64,000 nucleotides of DNA from Chitinophaga sp. Ak27 (GTDB lineage Bacteria; Bacteroidota; Bacteroidia; Chitinophagales; Chitinophagaceae), in the NCBI RefSeq assembly GCF_012726295.1, contig NZ_JABAOB010000012.1, positions 124,001 to 188,000 of the forward strand, written 5' to 3'. Within the stretch, counting starts at the first letter, position 1; each line of letters starts with the position of its first letter. The notes under the pieces are model-generated. The model saw only the letters and a program-made list of their open reading frames with translations. It made no database searches and was not told the origin of the DNA. This document shows, in pieces, positions 41,753-50,948 of this stretch. A program made the position numbers and the translations under genes.

Positions 41753-44359
41753 ATGAATGCTTACGCACTTGACTTGCACAACATTGACACCAATAGCCTG
41801 GCATTGTTTGGAGGCAAAGGCGCCAACTTGGGCGAGCTGATCAGGATGGAAGATATAACAGTGCCCCGGGGCTTTTGCATCACCACAGCAGCTTACCGGG
41901 CCGTCGTGGAACAAAACGAAGCTTTTAATATATTGCTGCAACAGTTAACCGGCCTGACTGCCGACCAACAGAAAGCTGTCAGCGAAATAAGTGGCAACAT
42001 CCGCCACCTCATTGCACAAATACCGATTCCGGTGGATATCGTTGCCACCATCAGGCAGCAACTGGCCACTTTTGGAGAAAATACGGCCTTTGCCGTGCGC
42101 TCCAGCGCTACGGCGGAAGACCTGCCTACCGCCTCTTTTGCAGGCCAGCAGGATAGCTATTTGAACGTTACCGGGGAAGCGGCCATTCTCCAGCACATCA
42201 GCCTGTGCTGGGCATCCTTGTTTACCGAACGGGCCATTATTTACCGTATTCAGAATGGGTTCGATCACCAGAAAATTCAGCTGGCCGTAGTAGTACAACA
42301 GATGATTTTTCCCCAGGCCGCCGGCATCCTGTTTACGGCTCACCCAGTAAATGCCAATAGGAAAATATTGTCGATAGATGCCAGCTTTGGGTTGGGAGAA
42401 GCCATAGTTGCAGGCATGGTGAATACAGATAACTACCAGGTGAATAATGGTCAAATCATCCATCGGCAAATAGCTACTAAACAACGGGCGTTGTATGCCG
42501 CGAAAGATGGCGGCACCACCCTCCAGGAAATAACGCCGGCACTACAGCAGCAGCAAGTGCTAACAGACGAACAGGTGTTGACGCTGGAGCGCCTGGGCAG
42601 AAAAATTGAAGCCCATTTCGGTTGCCCGCAAGACATTGAATGGTGCCTGGCAGATGGTATTTTTTATATTGTTCAAAGCAGGCCCGTCACTACATTATAC
42701 CCCATCCCCATGGTGAACAATGCCGACAACCATGTATATGTATCCGTTGGCCACCAGCAAATGATGACAGACCCTATTAAACCGTTGGGACTATCATTTT
42801 TCCTGTTAACAACACCCCGTCCTATGTTTACTGCCGGAGGAAGATTGTTTGTAGACGTAGCTCCACTCCTGGCTACCCCGGCAGGCAGGGAAATGATGAT
42901 CAACGTACTGGGACAATCAGATCCGCTGATCAAAGATGCGCTGCTCAATATCCTGGAGCGAAAGGACTTTGCATTGTCGGTACCGGCCGACGATCCGGCT
43001 GCCGGCCAACCTACCATCCCTCCTCCCAGCGCCCGGCCGCAGGTCGATAATGACCCGGCTATAGTGTCCAACCTGGTGAAGGAGGCACAGGCATCGCTCG
43101 ATACCCTGAAACAGGACATCCAAACAAAATCAGGACCCGCTCTATTTGATTTTATACAGGAAGATCTCCATCAGCAAAAAACAAGGGGATATGCCCCGCA
43201 AAGCCTGGCGGTGATCCTGGCAGCCATGGATGCTTATTCCTGGCTTAATGAAAAAATAAATGAATGGCTGGGCGAAAAAAATGTAGCCGATATACTCACT
43301 CAGTCAGTACCCAACAACATTACCTCGGAAATGGGACTGGCATTGTTGGATGTAGCGGATGCAATTCGCCCTTATCCGGACGTAATTGAATACTTACAAC
43401 AGGTAAGAGATCCTCACTTCCTGGAACACCTAAACTCCCTCAGAGGCGGCCGGGAAAGCCGGGAAGCGATAGAAGATTTTCTTGCCAAATATGGTATGCG
43501 CTGCCCAGGTGAAATTGATATTACGAAAACCCGTTGGCATGAAAACCCCGCTATACTGATTCCCATTTTATTAAGTCATATTAAAAATTTCGCACCCAAT
43601 GCCAGCATCCGGATGTTTGAACAGGGGCAACAGGAAGCATTCAAAAAAGCGCAGGAACTAACAGACCGGCTGAAACTATTACCTGACGGCGAACAGAAGG
43701 CACTGGAAGTTCAGCAAAAAATTAGCTTTGTCCGTAATTTTATGGGATACCGGGAGTATCCGAAATATGAAAAAATATGCCGCTACTTCTTGTATAAACA
43801 AGCTATTCTGAAAGAAATCGAACAACTGGTACAGGCATATATCATCGCTGAAAAAGAAGATAGCTACTATCTCACTTTTGACGAGTTGCGGGAAGTCGTA
43901 CGTACGCGTGAACTGGACCGGCAGATCATTCCCCAGCGTAAAGCAGCATATATAACATATGAAAAACTGAGTCCCCCACGGGTAATGACTTCCGATGGAG
44001 AAATTATCACCGGTAAATATCAGCGTGACCACCTGCCAGCCAACGCCATTGTAGGATTACCTGTTTCTGCGGGCGTTATTGAAGGCCGTGCGCGGGTTAT
44101 TCTAAATATGGAAACCGCTGTCCTGGAAGAAGGGGATATATTAGTCACCGCCTTTACCGATCCCAGTTGGACACCCTTGTTTGTGTCGATAAAAGGATTG
44201 ATTACTGAGGTGGGTGGACTGATGACACATGGTGCGGTAATTGCGCGTGAATATGGCTTACCGGCCATTGTTGGCATAGACAATGCCACCAGGCTGATTA
44301 AAGACGGGCAACGTATCCGGCTAAACGGAACGGAAGGATATGTAGAAATATTAGGATAG
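41753..44359 (+). CDS. rph: Rifampicin phosphotransferase
   Basis: The 868-residue protein is of normal Rph length. It has an N-terminal ATP-grasp (PEP-synthase-like) domain (about 1-320; LALFGGKGANLGELIRMEDI, FAVRSSATAEDLPTASFAGQ, IEWCLADGIFYIVQSRP), a central substrate-binding domain (about 330-750) and the swivelling His domain with GGLMTHGAVIAREYGLP (catalytic His about 826). The enzyme transfers the beta-phosphate of ATP to rifampicin, inactivating it. PEP synthase itself has a different C-terminal PEP-binding TIM barrel, absent here. It is in an operon with marR. Its stop is one base from that of the convergent HxlR gene. Confidence 0.92.
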   Translation: MNAYALDLHNIDTNSLALFGGKGANLGELIRMEDITVPRGFCITTAAYRAVVEQNEAFNILLQQLTGLTADQQKAVSEISGNIRHLIAQIPIPVDIVATIRQQLATFGENTAFAVRSSATAEDLPTASFAGQQDSYLNVTGEAAILQHISLCWASLFTERAIIYRIQNGFDHQKIQLAVVVQQMIFPQAAGILFTAHPVNANRKILSIDASFGLGEAIVAGMVNTDNYQVNNGQIIHRQIATKQRALYAAKDGGTTLQEITPALQQQQVLTDEQVLTLERLGRKIEAHFGCPQDIEWCLADGIFYIVQSRPVTTLYPIPMVNNADNHVYVSVGHQQMMTDPIKPLGLSFFLLTTPRPMFTAGGRLFVDVAPLLATPAGREMMINVLGQSDPLIKDALLNILERKDFALSVPADDPAAGQPTIPPPSARPQVDNDPAIVSNLVKEAQASLDTLKQDIQTKSGPALFDFIQEDLHQQKTRGYAPQSLAVILAAMDAYSWLNEKINEWLGEKNVADILTQSVPNNITSEMGLALLDVADAIRPYPDVIEYLQQVRDPHFLEHLNSLRGGRESREAIEDFLAKYGMRCPGEIDITKTRWHENPAILIPILLSHIKNFAPNASIRMFEQGQQEAFKKAQELTDRLKLLPDGEQKALEVQQKISFVRNFMGYREYPKYEKICRYFLYKQAILKEIEQLVQAYIIAEKEDSYYLTFDELREVVRTRELDRQIIPQRKAAYITYEKLSPPRVMTSDGEIITGKYQRDHLPANAIVGLPVSAGVIEGRARVILNMETAVLEEGDILVTAFTDPSWTPLFVSIKGLITEVGGLMTHGAVIAREYGLPAIVGIDNATRLIKDGQRIRLNGTEGYVEILG

Positions 44360-44360
44360 G

Positions 44361-44696
44361 CTATTGCTTTTGTATTACTTTTTTCCGGTGATCTCTTCCC
44401 CAGTTAATCATTTCCTGGATGATTTTCCCGAAGGTGCGGCAGTAGGGAGTGGGTTCATATTCAACCAATACCGGCGTATCGTTATATACCATGCGGGTAA
44501 CCAACTTATTCATTTCCATATCTTTGAGTTCTTTGGATAACATCCGAGTGGTAATGCCGGGAATGCTCCGTTCTATTTCCCGGAAACGCCTGTTGCCATT
44601 ACAAAGGGAGTTGATAACCGGTACCCGCCATTTACCGCCGATAAAGTAAAGCGTGTCCTGCAAAGCCCGTAATTCTTCCGCCTGATCTCTTTCCAT
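44361..44696 (-). CDS. HxlR-family transcriptional regulator
   Basis: The product is 111 residues from the ATG at 44696 (MERDQAEELRALQDTLYFIG); an ATG at 44750 would add 18 unusual residues that overlap the operator region. The HxlR winged helix is clear: GGKWRVPVINSLCNGNRRFR, ITTRMLSKELKDMEMNKLV. It is divergent from an SDR oxidoreductase that it probably controls. Confidence 0.88.
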   Translation of the reverse strand: MERDQAEELRALQDTLYFIGGKWRVPVINSLCNGNRRFREIERSIPGITTRMLSKELKDMEMNKLVTRMVYNDTPVLVEYEPTPYCRTFGKIIQEMINWGRDHRKKVIQKQ

Positions 44697-44714
44697 TGTC
44701 TGAAATTTAAACTG

Positions 44715-44730
44715 GTATACTCCAGTATAC
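44715..44730. promoter_or_regulatory. Palindromic operator between hxlR and SDR genes
   Basis: GTATACT-CC-AGTATAC is a perfect 7-base inverted repeat in the divergent region, placed to act on both genes. Confidence 0.55.
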
Positions 44731-44758
44731 TGGTAACAAAAGTATATCATCCCCCTGA

Positions 44759-44766
44759 TATCTTTG
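44759..44766 (+). promoter_or_regulatory. -7 element of the SDR gene
   Basis: TATCTTTG matches TAnnTTTG exactly and lies 17 bases upstream of the ATG at 44784. No clear -33 box is seen at 19 bases, which suits an activated or weak promoter. Confidence 0.55.
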
Positions 44767-44783
44767 TGTAAAATTTTTAAGCC

Positions 44784-45521
44784 ATGAATTTAAGTAACAA
44801 AGTGGCGGTAGTAACCGGTGGTAATAGCGGCATTGGTTATGCTACTGCAAAGGAATTGATCAGCCAGGGGGCCAGGGTTATCATCACCGGCAGGCGAAAA
44901 GAAGCTATCGATCAGGCAGCACAGGAATTAGGGGCCATTCCATTTGTGGCCGACCAATCAAAACTGGAAGACATCCATACATTATACGAGGCGGTGCGGG
45001 ATCAGTTTGGTCAGGTCGATATCCTGTTTATTAATGCTGGTATTACAGGAGAAAACACACTGATAGCCGAAGCCAGCGAAGCAAACTTCGACAGCGTGAT
45101 GGATATTAATTTCAAGGGCGCCTATTTCACCTTGAGCAAATTTACGCCCCTGCTGAAAGACGGCGCATCGGTAGTCTTCCTCTCTTCTATTGTGGCCTCC
45201 ACGCATCAGCCCAAAAGTTCTGTTTACCAGGCCAGCAAGGCAGCGGTGAATTCTGTTGCCAAAACAGCTGCCGCGGAACTGGCCCCCCGTAAGATCAGGG
45301 TTAATATAGTAAGTCCCGGTCCGACGAAGACAGCAGTTTTAAACAAACTAAATGATGATGCCACCGCCCAGCATATTTGGGATCATCTCAGCACGCTGGT
45401 ACCGCTGAAGAAAGTGGGTATCCCGGAAGACGTGGCAAAACTGGTGGCATACCTGTGCCAGGACGCTGCCTCATTTATCACGGGAGCTGATTTTGTGATC
45501 GATGGCGGCATCACCATATGA
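44784..45521 (+). CDS. SDR-family oxidoreductase
   Basis: The 245-residue classical short-chain dehydrogenase has the cofactor loop VTGGNSGIGYATA (about 9-20), NAGITGE, catalytic Ser in VVFLSSIVAS and YQASK (Tyr and Lys), and the C-terminal FITGADFVIDGGITI. Arg residues after the second strand (TGRRKEA) suggest NADP. The substrate is unknown. It is divergent from HxlR, a common arrangement for electrophile- or aldehyde-responsive reductases. Confidence 0.92.
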   Translation: MNLSNKVAVVTGGNSGIGYATAKELISQGARVIITGRRKEAIDQAAQELGAIPFVADQSKLEDIHTLYEAVRDQFGQVDILFINAGITGENTLIAEASEANFDSVMDINFKGAYFTLSKFTPLLKDGASVVFLSSIVASTHQPKSSVYQASKAAVNSVAKTAAAELAPRKIRVNIVSPGPTKTAVLNKLNDDATAQHIWDHLSTLVPLKKVGIPEDVAKLVAYLCQDAASFITGADFVIDGGITI

Positions 45522-45528
45522 GATAAGC

Positions 45529-45575
45529 CTAACTAAAAGTCCCGCCGGGCTCCTCCCGGCGGGACTTTTAGTTAG
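45529..45575. terminator. Strong bidirectional terminator
   Basis: A perfect 21-base stem (45529-45549 pairing with 45555-45575) with a 5-base loop has a G+C core and A/T flanks that supply a T-rich tail on both strands. It separates the SDR gene from the - strand operon. Confidence 0.9.
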
Positions 45576-45796
45576 CTATAGCAGCTGAAACTGCTGCATG
45601 CTCATTTCTCTTCCCAGCTTCATAGCTACACCATTGATTATTGCTGGCGGCTTCGGCATTATTAACTTCACTGCTCCGGATTTCGCTGAGTTCCCGGTCC
45701 ATATCCGCTACTTTTTCCAAGCTGAAAAATAACTCCCATACTGTTACGCTTTTTCTCGGCAGTGAGTATCACATTCCGCAAATACGCCGGCGCTGC

Positions 45797-46471
45797 TTAT
45801 TTAGCCTGCTTCTGCATCGCTGCATCAATCTGCTCGCCTACCAGCGAAGAAAGATCATCTTCTACCCGGTCAATTTTCCACCCTTTGCTAAGGCGTTTAA
45901 TAACACCCCAATAATGGTCGTTGAGCATTACTTCCGCTTCCCGGCATACGCCTGCTTCGCAGGTAGCCATTACCGGTTGCGCTTCTCCTTTATACAACGC
46001 TCCCTGCCAGGTAAACTTTAACGGTATGGATGGCTGTTCCAATTGGATAATCACGTCTTTAAGAAACTTGATCAACCGCTTGCGCTGGGTACCTCCCTTA
46101 ACATTCCAACCCGGCGCCCCAGCCCGGTGGTGCGCTATCTTAAACTTAAATCCTCTCATGTCGGTAGTATAATCATTGGCATTCAGCTTTTCTACATACT
46201 GGTGCGCCAATATGTACCAATGGTAGCCGGTGCCCACCGGCACACCGCTATATTCGGGCGCTTTACCGCGTCGTCGCTTTGTTACTGCATAAGAAATCTC
46301 CCACAGGTCCGGAGTGATCTTGGTTTCTTTCCAGTCGCCCGCATCATAATCCCAGTGATGACTCCGGCCTACCTGCATGCCGGTATACTGTTTTCCGTTA
46401 AATAGCTTCCGGCTATCATAACCAGGCTTCCTGCCGGCTGTTGCCTTACGTTTCCTCGTTTGCATACGCAT
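45797..46471 (-). CDS. Hypothetical protein, last gene of the ppa operon
   Basis: The product is 224 residues from the ATG at 46471 (MRMQTRKRKATAGRKPGYDS); the frame is open further upstream, but that part overlaps the end of the preceding gene and reads as its shadow. The N-terminus is very basic. The rest has scattered aromatic and His residues (SHHWDYDAGDWKETK, GTGYHWYILAHQYVEKL). There is no signal peptide or membrane segment, and I do not recognise a family. It follows the MmgE/PrpD gene by 32 bases. Confidence 0.7.
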   Translation of the reverse strand: MRMQTRKRKATAGRKPGYDSRKLFNGKQYTGMQVGRSHHWDYDAGDWKETKITPDLWEISYAVTKRRRGKAPEYSGVPVGTGYHWYILAHQYVEKLNANDYTTDMRGFKFKIAHHRAGAPGWNVKGGTQRKRLIKFLKDVIIQLEQPSIPLKFTWQGALYKGEAQPVMATCEAGVCREAEVMLNDHYWGVIKRLSKGWKIDRVEDDLSSLVGEQIDAAMQKQAK

Positions 46472-46503
46472 CGTATTATAAGTGATCAACAGCTTCACCA
46501 CAA

Positions 46504-47934
46504 CTATCCTGCTACACTTTCTTCCAGGTGGAGCAATTCTACCAGGTCTGAAGCCTCCCTGTGCTCCAAGTCGCGTACTACGTCTATCACCTGTTGCTGC
46601 CTGCCTCGAGATAAGATACCGTTGGTTAACTTCCTGAACTTGTTTTCTACATCTTCCCACGAAAACGGGCGGGTATAAAATCCGTGGTAATCTTCCTTTT
46701 CCTTGACCAGTACTTGTCCGCCCTGCAAATGGATCGTTACTTTTGCCTTTAATTTGCCGGGATATGCCCGGGTGTAGGGGTCCAGCAGCGCCGCCAGTTC
46801 CACAGGCTTATGGATATTAAATCCCGTACCAGCATATACTTTCTTCAGCAGCTGCTGTACATCGTCCCTATTGATACGCTTGGGCTCAAATTGGGCAGGA
46901 TATAATTCTTTATCCAGGAGCAATGCGGCCACTGTATAAAATAGGCTGTGATCTGCCTGCTCTTTGGAATACACCTCTTTCCGGTCGCCATAGGCGCCGG
47001 AACCAATAATATGAAAGGCCGTCAGGAAAGTCCGGATATCGATCCTTTCGATCGTAGCCGGATTGATGTCATATTGTTTCCTTAAATCGTCTACCGCTTC
47101 CAGGGTAGGCTGTGCATGCACTTCCGCATTATATCTCTTCAATATACATTTAGACAGCAAAGAGAAATCTTCCCTGGACCAGTCGTAGTCCAGTTTCATG
47201 TTAAACACTTCATCCAGTCCTTTAGGGCCTTCGAAAATGGCAATAGGGCCCGTTAGGCCCTCACGGGCCAGCAGCACGATGTTTATGCAGTTCATGGCGT
47301 CAAAAGAAGACACAAATCCCTTCCATTCGTAAGTGTACGCCGCCCGGCTGACCACGGTGGGACTGATAGACGATCCGGTAATACCGAGGGCATGCGCCGT
47401 TTGTTTTTCGGTGAGGCCCAGCATGCGCGACAGGGCTGCTGTCAGCGAATAACCCAGTAGTAACGTGTGGTCTATTCCTTTCTGCATGACAGGAATTTCT
47501 TCAATCAGCCGGCACTGCACCTGGTACGCAATGGCCATTGCGGCAAGAAACTCCCTTCCGCTGACAGGATGCAGTTGGGCGGCTGCTAACAATCCCCCGA
47601 TATTATCACTGGGATGGCAGGTAGCTTCCTTTCCGATATAATTATCCATAAAATCGGGAACACGTATCAGCGCGGTGTAGAGCTGGGCGGCTCTGTCGGC
47701 TGCCAGGTGAAAGCCGTAGGGAGAAACACAATCTCCTCCTCCATCCGATAACACCCGTAGTTGCCGTACCAGCTTATACAACGTTACCCTGCTGGTAGCG
47801 AAGAAAAAGGAACCTAAAGCGTCCAGCAGGTGACGTTTGAGTTGTGCGATATCTGCTTTCCTGATGCTGTCGTAACTGGCATTCAGCGCAAACGCTGCTA
47901 TCTGGTAGTTCTGCAAATCCGTTTCTTTTTTCAT
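46504..47934 (-). CDS. MmgE/PrpD-family protein
   Basis: The 476-residue protein has family marks over its length: the N-terminal all-helical domain (RHLLDALGSFFFA, CHPSDNIGGLLAAAQLHPVS, GYSLTAALSRMLGL, ALGITGSS) and the lyase C-terminal domain (IERIDIRTFLTAFHIIG, RAYPGKLKAKVTIHLQGG). The family includes 2-methylcitrate dehydratase, but no methylcitrate synthase or lyase is nearby, so propionate metabolism is not supported; other members act as epimerases or decarboxylases. It is the fourth gene of the - strand operon. Confidence 0.88.
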   Translation of the reverse strand: MKKETDLQNYQIAAFALNASYDSIRKADIAQLKRHLLDALGSFFFATSRVTLYKLVRQLRVLSDGGGDCVSPYGFHLAADRAAQLYTALIRVPDFMDNYIGKEATCHPSDNIGGLLAAAQLHPVSGREFLAAMAIAYQVQCRLIEEIPVMQKGIDHTLLLGYSLTAALSRMLGLTEKQTAHALGITGSSISPTVVSRAAYTYEWKGFVSSFDAMNCINIVLLAREGLTGPIAIFEGPKGLDEVFNMKLDYDWSREDFSLLSKCILKRYNAEVHAQPTLEAVDDLRKQYDINPATIERIDIRTFLTAFHIIGSGAYGDRKEVYSKEQADHSLFYTVAALLLDKELYPAQFEPKRINRDDVQQLLKKVYAGTGFNIHKPVELAALLDPYTRAYPGKLKAKVTIHLQGGQVLVKEKEDYHGFYTRPFSWEDVENKFRKLTNGILSRGRQQQVIDVVRDLEHREASDLVELLHLEESVAG

Positions 47935-47968
47935 ATAGGCGTTTTCGTTATCATTTATTCCGGTTATC

Positions 47969-48859
47969 CTACATAGCTACCTTTCCCCCGGTTATCGGAA
48001 GAGTAGCGCCGGCGATATAGCTAGCCTCTTCAGATGCCAGGAATACATATGCTGGCGCAATCTCTGCCGGCTGGGCAGGCCGTTTCATAGGACTTTCGCT
48101 GCCAAAGTTCTCTGGCTCCGGCATGGTGGATGGTATCAGGGGCGTCCATACCGGCCCCGGTGCTACGGCATTTACGCGGATGCCTTTCCCTTGCTCCAGC
48201 AGCATTTGGGCTAGGTTAGCCGTAAAGTTCTGGATGGCGCCTTTGGTGGCGGCGTAATCGAGCAATACTGCATTAGGATGATAAGAGTTTACAGAGGCCG
48301 TATTGATAATGGAGCTGCCGGGCCACATATGCGGTACCGCCAGCTGGCAAAGCAGAAACATACTGCGGATGTTGGTATCGAAAGTCCGGTCCCATTCCTC
48401 TGCAGTAATTTCTTCCAGGGTTTTATGCGCCATCTGGAAGGCAGCATTATTTACGAGTATATCAATTTGCCCGAACTCCTGTACCGCCTGGTCGATTAAC
48501 TGACTACAGTATTTTTCATCACGGACATCTCCCTTCGATAAAATAGCCCTCTGCCCTGCATCTTCCACCCACTGCGCCGTTTGCCTGGCATCGAGTTCTT
48601 CAAAATCGTATCCATAACTGATCATTACGTCGGCGCCTTCCCGGGCGTAGGCGATAGCGATGGCGCGACCTATTCCTGAATCACCGCCGGTAATAATAGC
48701 CTTGGCACCTGCCAGCCGCCCTGAGCCAATATAGCTGTCTATACCATGGTCAGCCAACGGCTTCATGACGGCATCTGTACCAGGTACCGGCTGATGCTGC
48801 CGCGGAAATGGAGGAGCAGCGTACTTGTTGTGAGGATTTTCAAATATTTTCATGGTCAT
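47969..48859 (-). CDS. SDR-family oxidoreductase, general-stress type
   Basis: The 296-residue protein has the N-terminal extension (about 1-45, with PPFPRQHQPVPGTD) seen in the YghA/YdaD group, the cofactor loop ITGGDSGIGRAIAIAYAREG, NNAAFQM, catalytic Ser in IINTASVNSYHP and YAATK, and the ending SYIAGATLPITGG. Members of this group are often stress-induced; its place with pyrophosphatase, DUF421 and the divergent CsbD gene fits that. Confidence 0.92.
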   Translation of the reverse strand: MTMKIFENPHNKYAAPPFPRQHQPVPGTDAVMKPLADHGIDSYIGSGRLAGAKAIITGGDSGIGRAIAIAYAREGADVMISYGYDFEELDARQTAQWVEDAGQRAILSKGDVRDEKYCSQLIDQAVQEFGQIDILVNNAAFQMAHKTLEEITAEEWDRTFDTNIRSMFLLCQLAVPHMWPGSSIINTASVNSYHPNAVLLDYAATKGAIQNFTANLAQMLLEQGKGIRVNAVAPGPVWTPLIPSTMPEPENFGSESPMKRPAQPAEIAPAYVFLASEEASYIAGATLPITGGKVAM

Positions 48860-48898
48860 TCTATTTTCAATCTTGAATTATAAACAAGCTTGCATTCG

Positions 48899-49396
48899 TC
48901 ACTTATCAGATGCCAGTATGAAGCTGATCCTACCATTTGTTTCTAAAAATGCCTGTCTGATGTTGTCCAATTTTTCGCTCTTGGTCTCTAGCCTCAGGCT
49001 CTCTTTCAAATCTTCCAGGCTTAAAGAAGCTACCCTCATGTTTTCCCAAAGCACCTGGCCATTGTCGTACAGCAGTAAAGGTTTTCCACATACCCATCCG
49101 GCTATCAGCGTACTCTTGGCCACCATCCAGGCTAATATCCTGCTGATCAATACCATTACGGTGGCGGCAACAACAGTGGAAAAATAGGGAGAGGCCCCTA
49201 CGATTCCCCTGGCGAGCACAGAGCCCATAGAAATGATGATAATCGTATCAAATGTGGATCGCTTCGCAATCACACGCGTACCACCCAGCCGTATTAAGAT
49301 TAGTGAGATAATAAATGTTACTGCCGACCGGGCGCCCATTTGAAGCATCGTAAGCTGCTCCCCTGTTCCAAATATGGTATCAACCATGTTCATCAT
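48899..49396 (-). CDS. DUF421 (YetF-like) membrane protein
   Basis: The 165-residue protein has two to three N-terminal membrane segments (about 20-90; ARSAVTFIISLILIRLGGTR, PYFSTVVAATVMVLISRIL) and a small soluble domain (GKPLLLYDNGQVLWENMRVA, LSLEDLKESLR). This is the standard DUF421 layout. The start codon overlaps the pyrophosphatase stop by 4 bases, showing translational coupling. Family function is not settled; YetF-like proteins are linked to membrane stress. Confidence 0.9.
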   Translation of the reverse strand: MMNMVDTIFGTGEQLTMLQMGARSAVTFIISLILIRLGGTRVIAKRSTFDTIIIISMGSVLARGIVGASPYFSTVVAATVMVLISRILAWMVAKSTLIAGWVCGKPLLLYDNGQVLWENMRVASLSLEDLKESLRLETKSEKLDNIRQAFLETNGRISFILASDK

Positions 49397-49878
49397 CTTA
49401 TCCTATTGATTTTACGTAAAGCCTCTTTAGCGTCTACAAACGCGATGAAGCGAAATTTCTTTCCATCTATCTCGTTGTAGTTAACAAAAAAATCCACGAG
49501 TTCTTTAAGCTCATCCTGCTCCAGTCCCACGCCATCGAAAGGATTTCTTTTATGCCCGTTGACCACTGGTGTGAATAGGTAGCGGTCATTTCTGACTACC
49601 GTTCCATCCCGCTCCCGTTGCTCAGCCTTGATAGCGCCCAGGAGCTTACATTCTATTACGCAGCCGGGAAATGTTTTTACATCTGATAGCACAAAAGCGT
49701 CGAGCGGATCACCGTCTTCGCCTCGTGTGCCGGGGATAAAACCGTAGTCAAACGGAAAAAACATTCCCATCGGCAGTATTTTCTTTAACAGGAAGCGGTT
49801 ATTTTTTGGGTCATAATCAAACTTCTCACGGCTGCCTTTAGGCGACTCTATTGTTACAAAAATGGATTTCTTCGACAT
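49393..49878 (-). CDS. ppa: Inorganic pyrophosphatase (family I)
   Basis: The product is 161 residues from the ATG at 49878 (MSKKSIFVTIESPKGSREKF). Active-site residues are visible: MFFPFDYGFIPGT and the metal-binding GEDGDPLDAFVLSD (three Asp), then GAIKAEQRERDG. It hydrolyses diphosphate in the cytoplasm. It is smaller and more divergent than a housekeeping Ppa, so it may be a second copy. It is the first gene of a five-gene - strand operon. Confidence 0.88.
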   Translation of the reverse strand: MSKKSIFVTIESPKGSREKFDYDPKNNRFLLKKILPMGMFFPFDYGFIPGTRGEDGDPLDAFVLSDVKTFPGCVIECKLLGAIKAEQRERDGTVVRNDRYLFTPVVNGHKRNPFDGVGLEQDELKELVDFFVNYNEIDGKKFRFIAFVDAKEALRKINRIR

Positions 49879-50138
49879 ATATTTCTTTGTTATCGGGAAA
49901 ACAGCATTTAAAATGGTTATGTAATACAGAGCGATATCCAAAGTTCATGCCTCCGGCCAGCGGCCATTACAGCCATGCCACAGTGCGCCATAACGTAGCG
50001 TTACTACCAACAAGTGCTGATATAATTCTACGAGCACATACATAAGATAATTGAGAAACGCTTCCCGCGAGGGCAGTTTCCCGGTTGGTTTATTATTTGA
50101 GATACTCCGCCATTATCTCATCATCAAAATATTTAACC

Positions 50139-50342
50139 ATGACACAGGAAAACAACAGCCTATCATTAAGATTAAAAGGCAACTGGAATGAGCTTAAAGG
50201 AAAAATAAAACAACAATATGCAGATCTAACGGATGATGACCTGCTCTATGTTGAAGGAAAAGAAGATGAGCTATTAGGCCGTCTGCAACAGAAAACAGGA
50301 AAAACAAAAGAAGAAGTAAAATCCTGGATCGATACTTTGTAA
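50139..50342 (+). CDS. CsbD-family stress protein
   Basis: The product is 67 residues from the ATG at 50139 (MTQENNSLSLRLKGNWNELK). The CsbD pattern is clear: GNWNELKGKIKQQYADLTDD, then DELLGRLQQKTGKTKEEVKS. It is a small hydrophilic helical protein typically induced by general stress. It is divergent from the ppa operon, with 260 bases of shared upstream DNA. Confidence 0.9.
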   Translation: MTQENNSLSLRLKGNWNELKGKIKQQYADLTDDDLLYVEGKEDELLGRLQQKTGKTKEEVKSWIDTL

Positions 50343-50347
50343 GAATG

Positions 50348-50802
50348 TTACAGCCCCGTCTGCCGGCAGAGATTCGCCAGGCGGGGCTTATACTGATCAT
50401 AGCTTTTCCCGCACAGGAGCAGGATATTGCTGACAGTAAGTATACTCTCCTCCAGGCTGCAACCTTTAACGAAATACCCGGTGGCGCCAGCTTTCATACA
50501 GCGTTTTATTTCAGTATGACTCCCCCTGTGCTCAACACGATTTTAAACAGACGGTCGTACCGCTCTTCCTTCGCCAGTCGCTCCAATACTTCTGCGCCTG
50601 TCAGCAAGGGCATATTGAAATCTATTAGCAGCAAATCCGGCAGCGTGTCGTCTGGCAATCGCTCCAGACAGGCTAAGGCCTCCATTCCATTTGTGAGGGT
50701 ATGCACTATTATAGCCGGGCACAAACTTTGAATAATAGCAGACGTAAGATCAAGATCATCTATATCATCATCTACCAACAATACGTCGAAATGTTCCTCC
50801 AT
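50348..50802 (-). pseudogene. Frameshifted single-domain response regulator
   Basis: From the ATG at 50802 the frame codes for a receiver domain: acidic pocket LLVDDDIDD (11-16), phospho-acceptor Asp61 in LLLIDFNMPLLTG, and the switch residues VLSTGG (89-94), then stops after 98 residues. In the +1 frame, the sequence resumes immediately as SHTEIKRCMKAGATGYFVKG (with the conserved Lys) and runs to a stop at 50348. Adding one base to the run of five C at 50522-50526 (G on the coding strand) restores a 151-residue protein. As it stands, the protein lacks the Lys and last helices of the fold. It could be a real mutation, a phase-variable run or a sequencing error. It is convergent with csbD. Confidence 0.85.
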
Positions 50803-50948
50803 GGGCTACAACTTTTAATGGTACACAAGTAATCGTAAATAAAGTAAACAACTCAACCAGGGTCAATTGTTCAATTTGCTTACAAAAATCTCATCAATTA
50901 TAACGATTACCTATATACGAATATTATTTATAGCAAACAGGAGCCTTG

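Noticed and set aside
41753..44359. Phosphoenolpyruvate synthase
   Set aside because: The ATP-grasp and His domains are shared, but the order, the 868-residue length and lack of a C-terminal PEP-binding barrel fit rifampicin phosphotransferase.
45568..45760. A short - strand frame (MDRELSEIRSSEVNNAEAAS onward) downstream of the hypothetical gene at 45797
   Set aside because: It gives about 44 residues from an ATG at 45702, its stop lies inside the terminator hairpin, and no ribosome site or family match is visible. It may be a gene remnant, but support is too weak.
46504..47934. Methylcitrate pathway (prpD) assignment
   Set aside because: There are no prpB, prpC or acnD genes nearby, and the family is functionally diverse.
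50352..50388. Hairpin AGCCCCGTCTG/CAGGCGGGGCT behind csbD as a terminator
   Set aside because: It lies within the restored 3' coding end of the response regulator and has no T-run, so it may be a coding coincidence.
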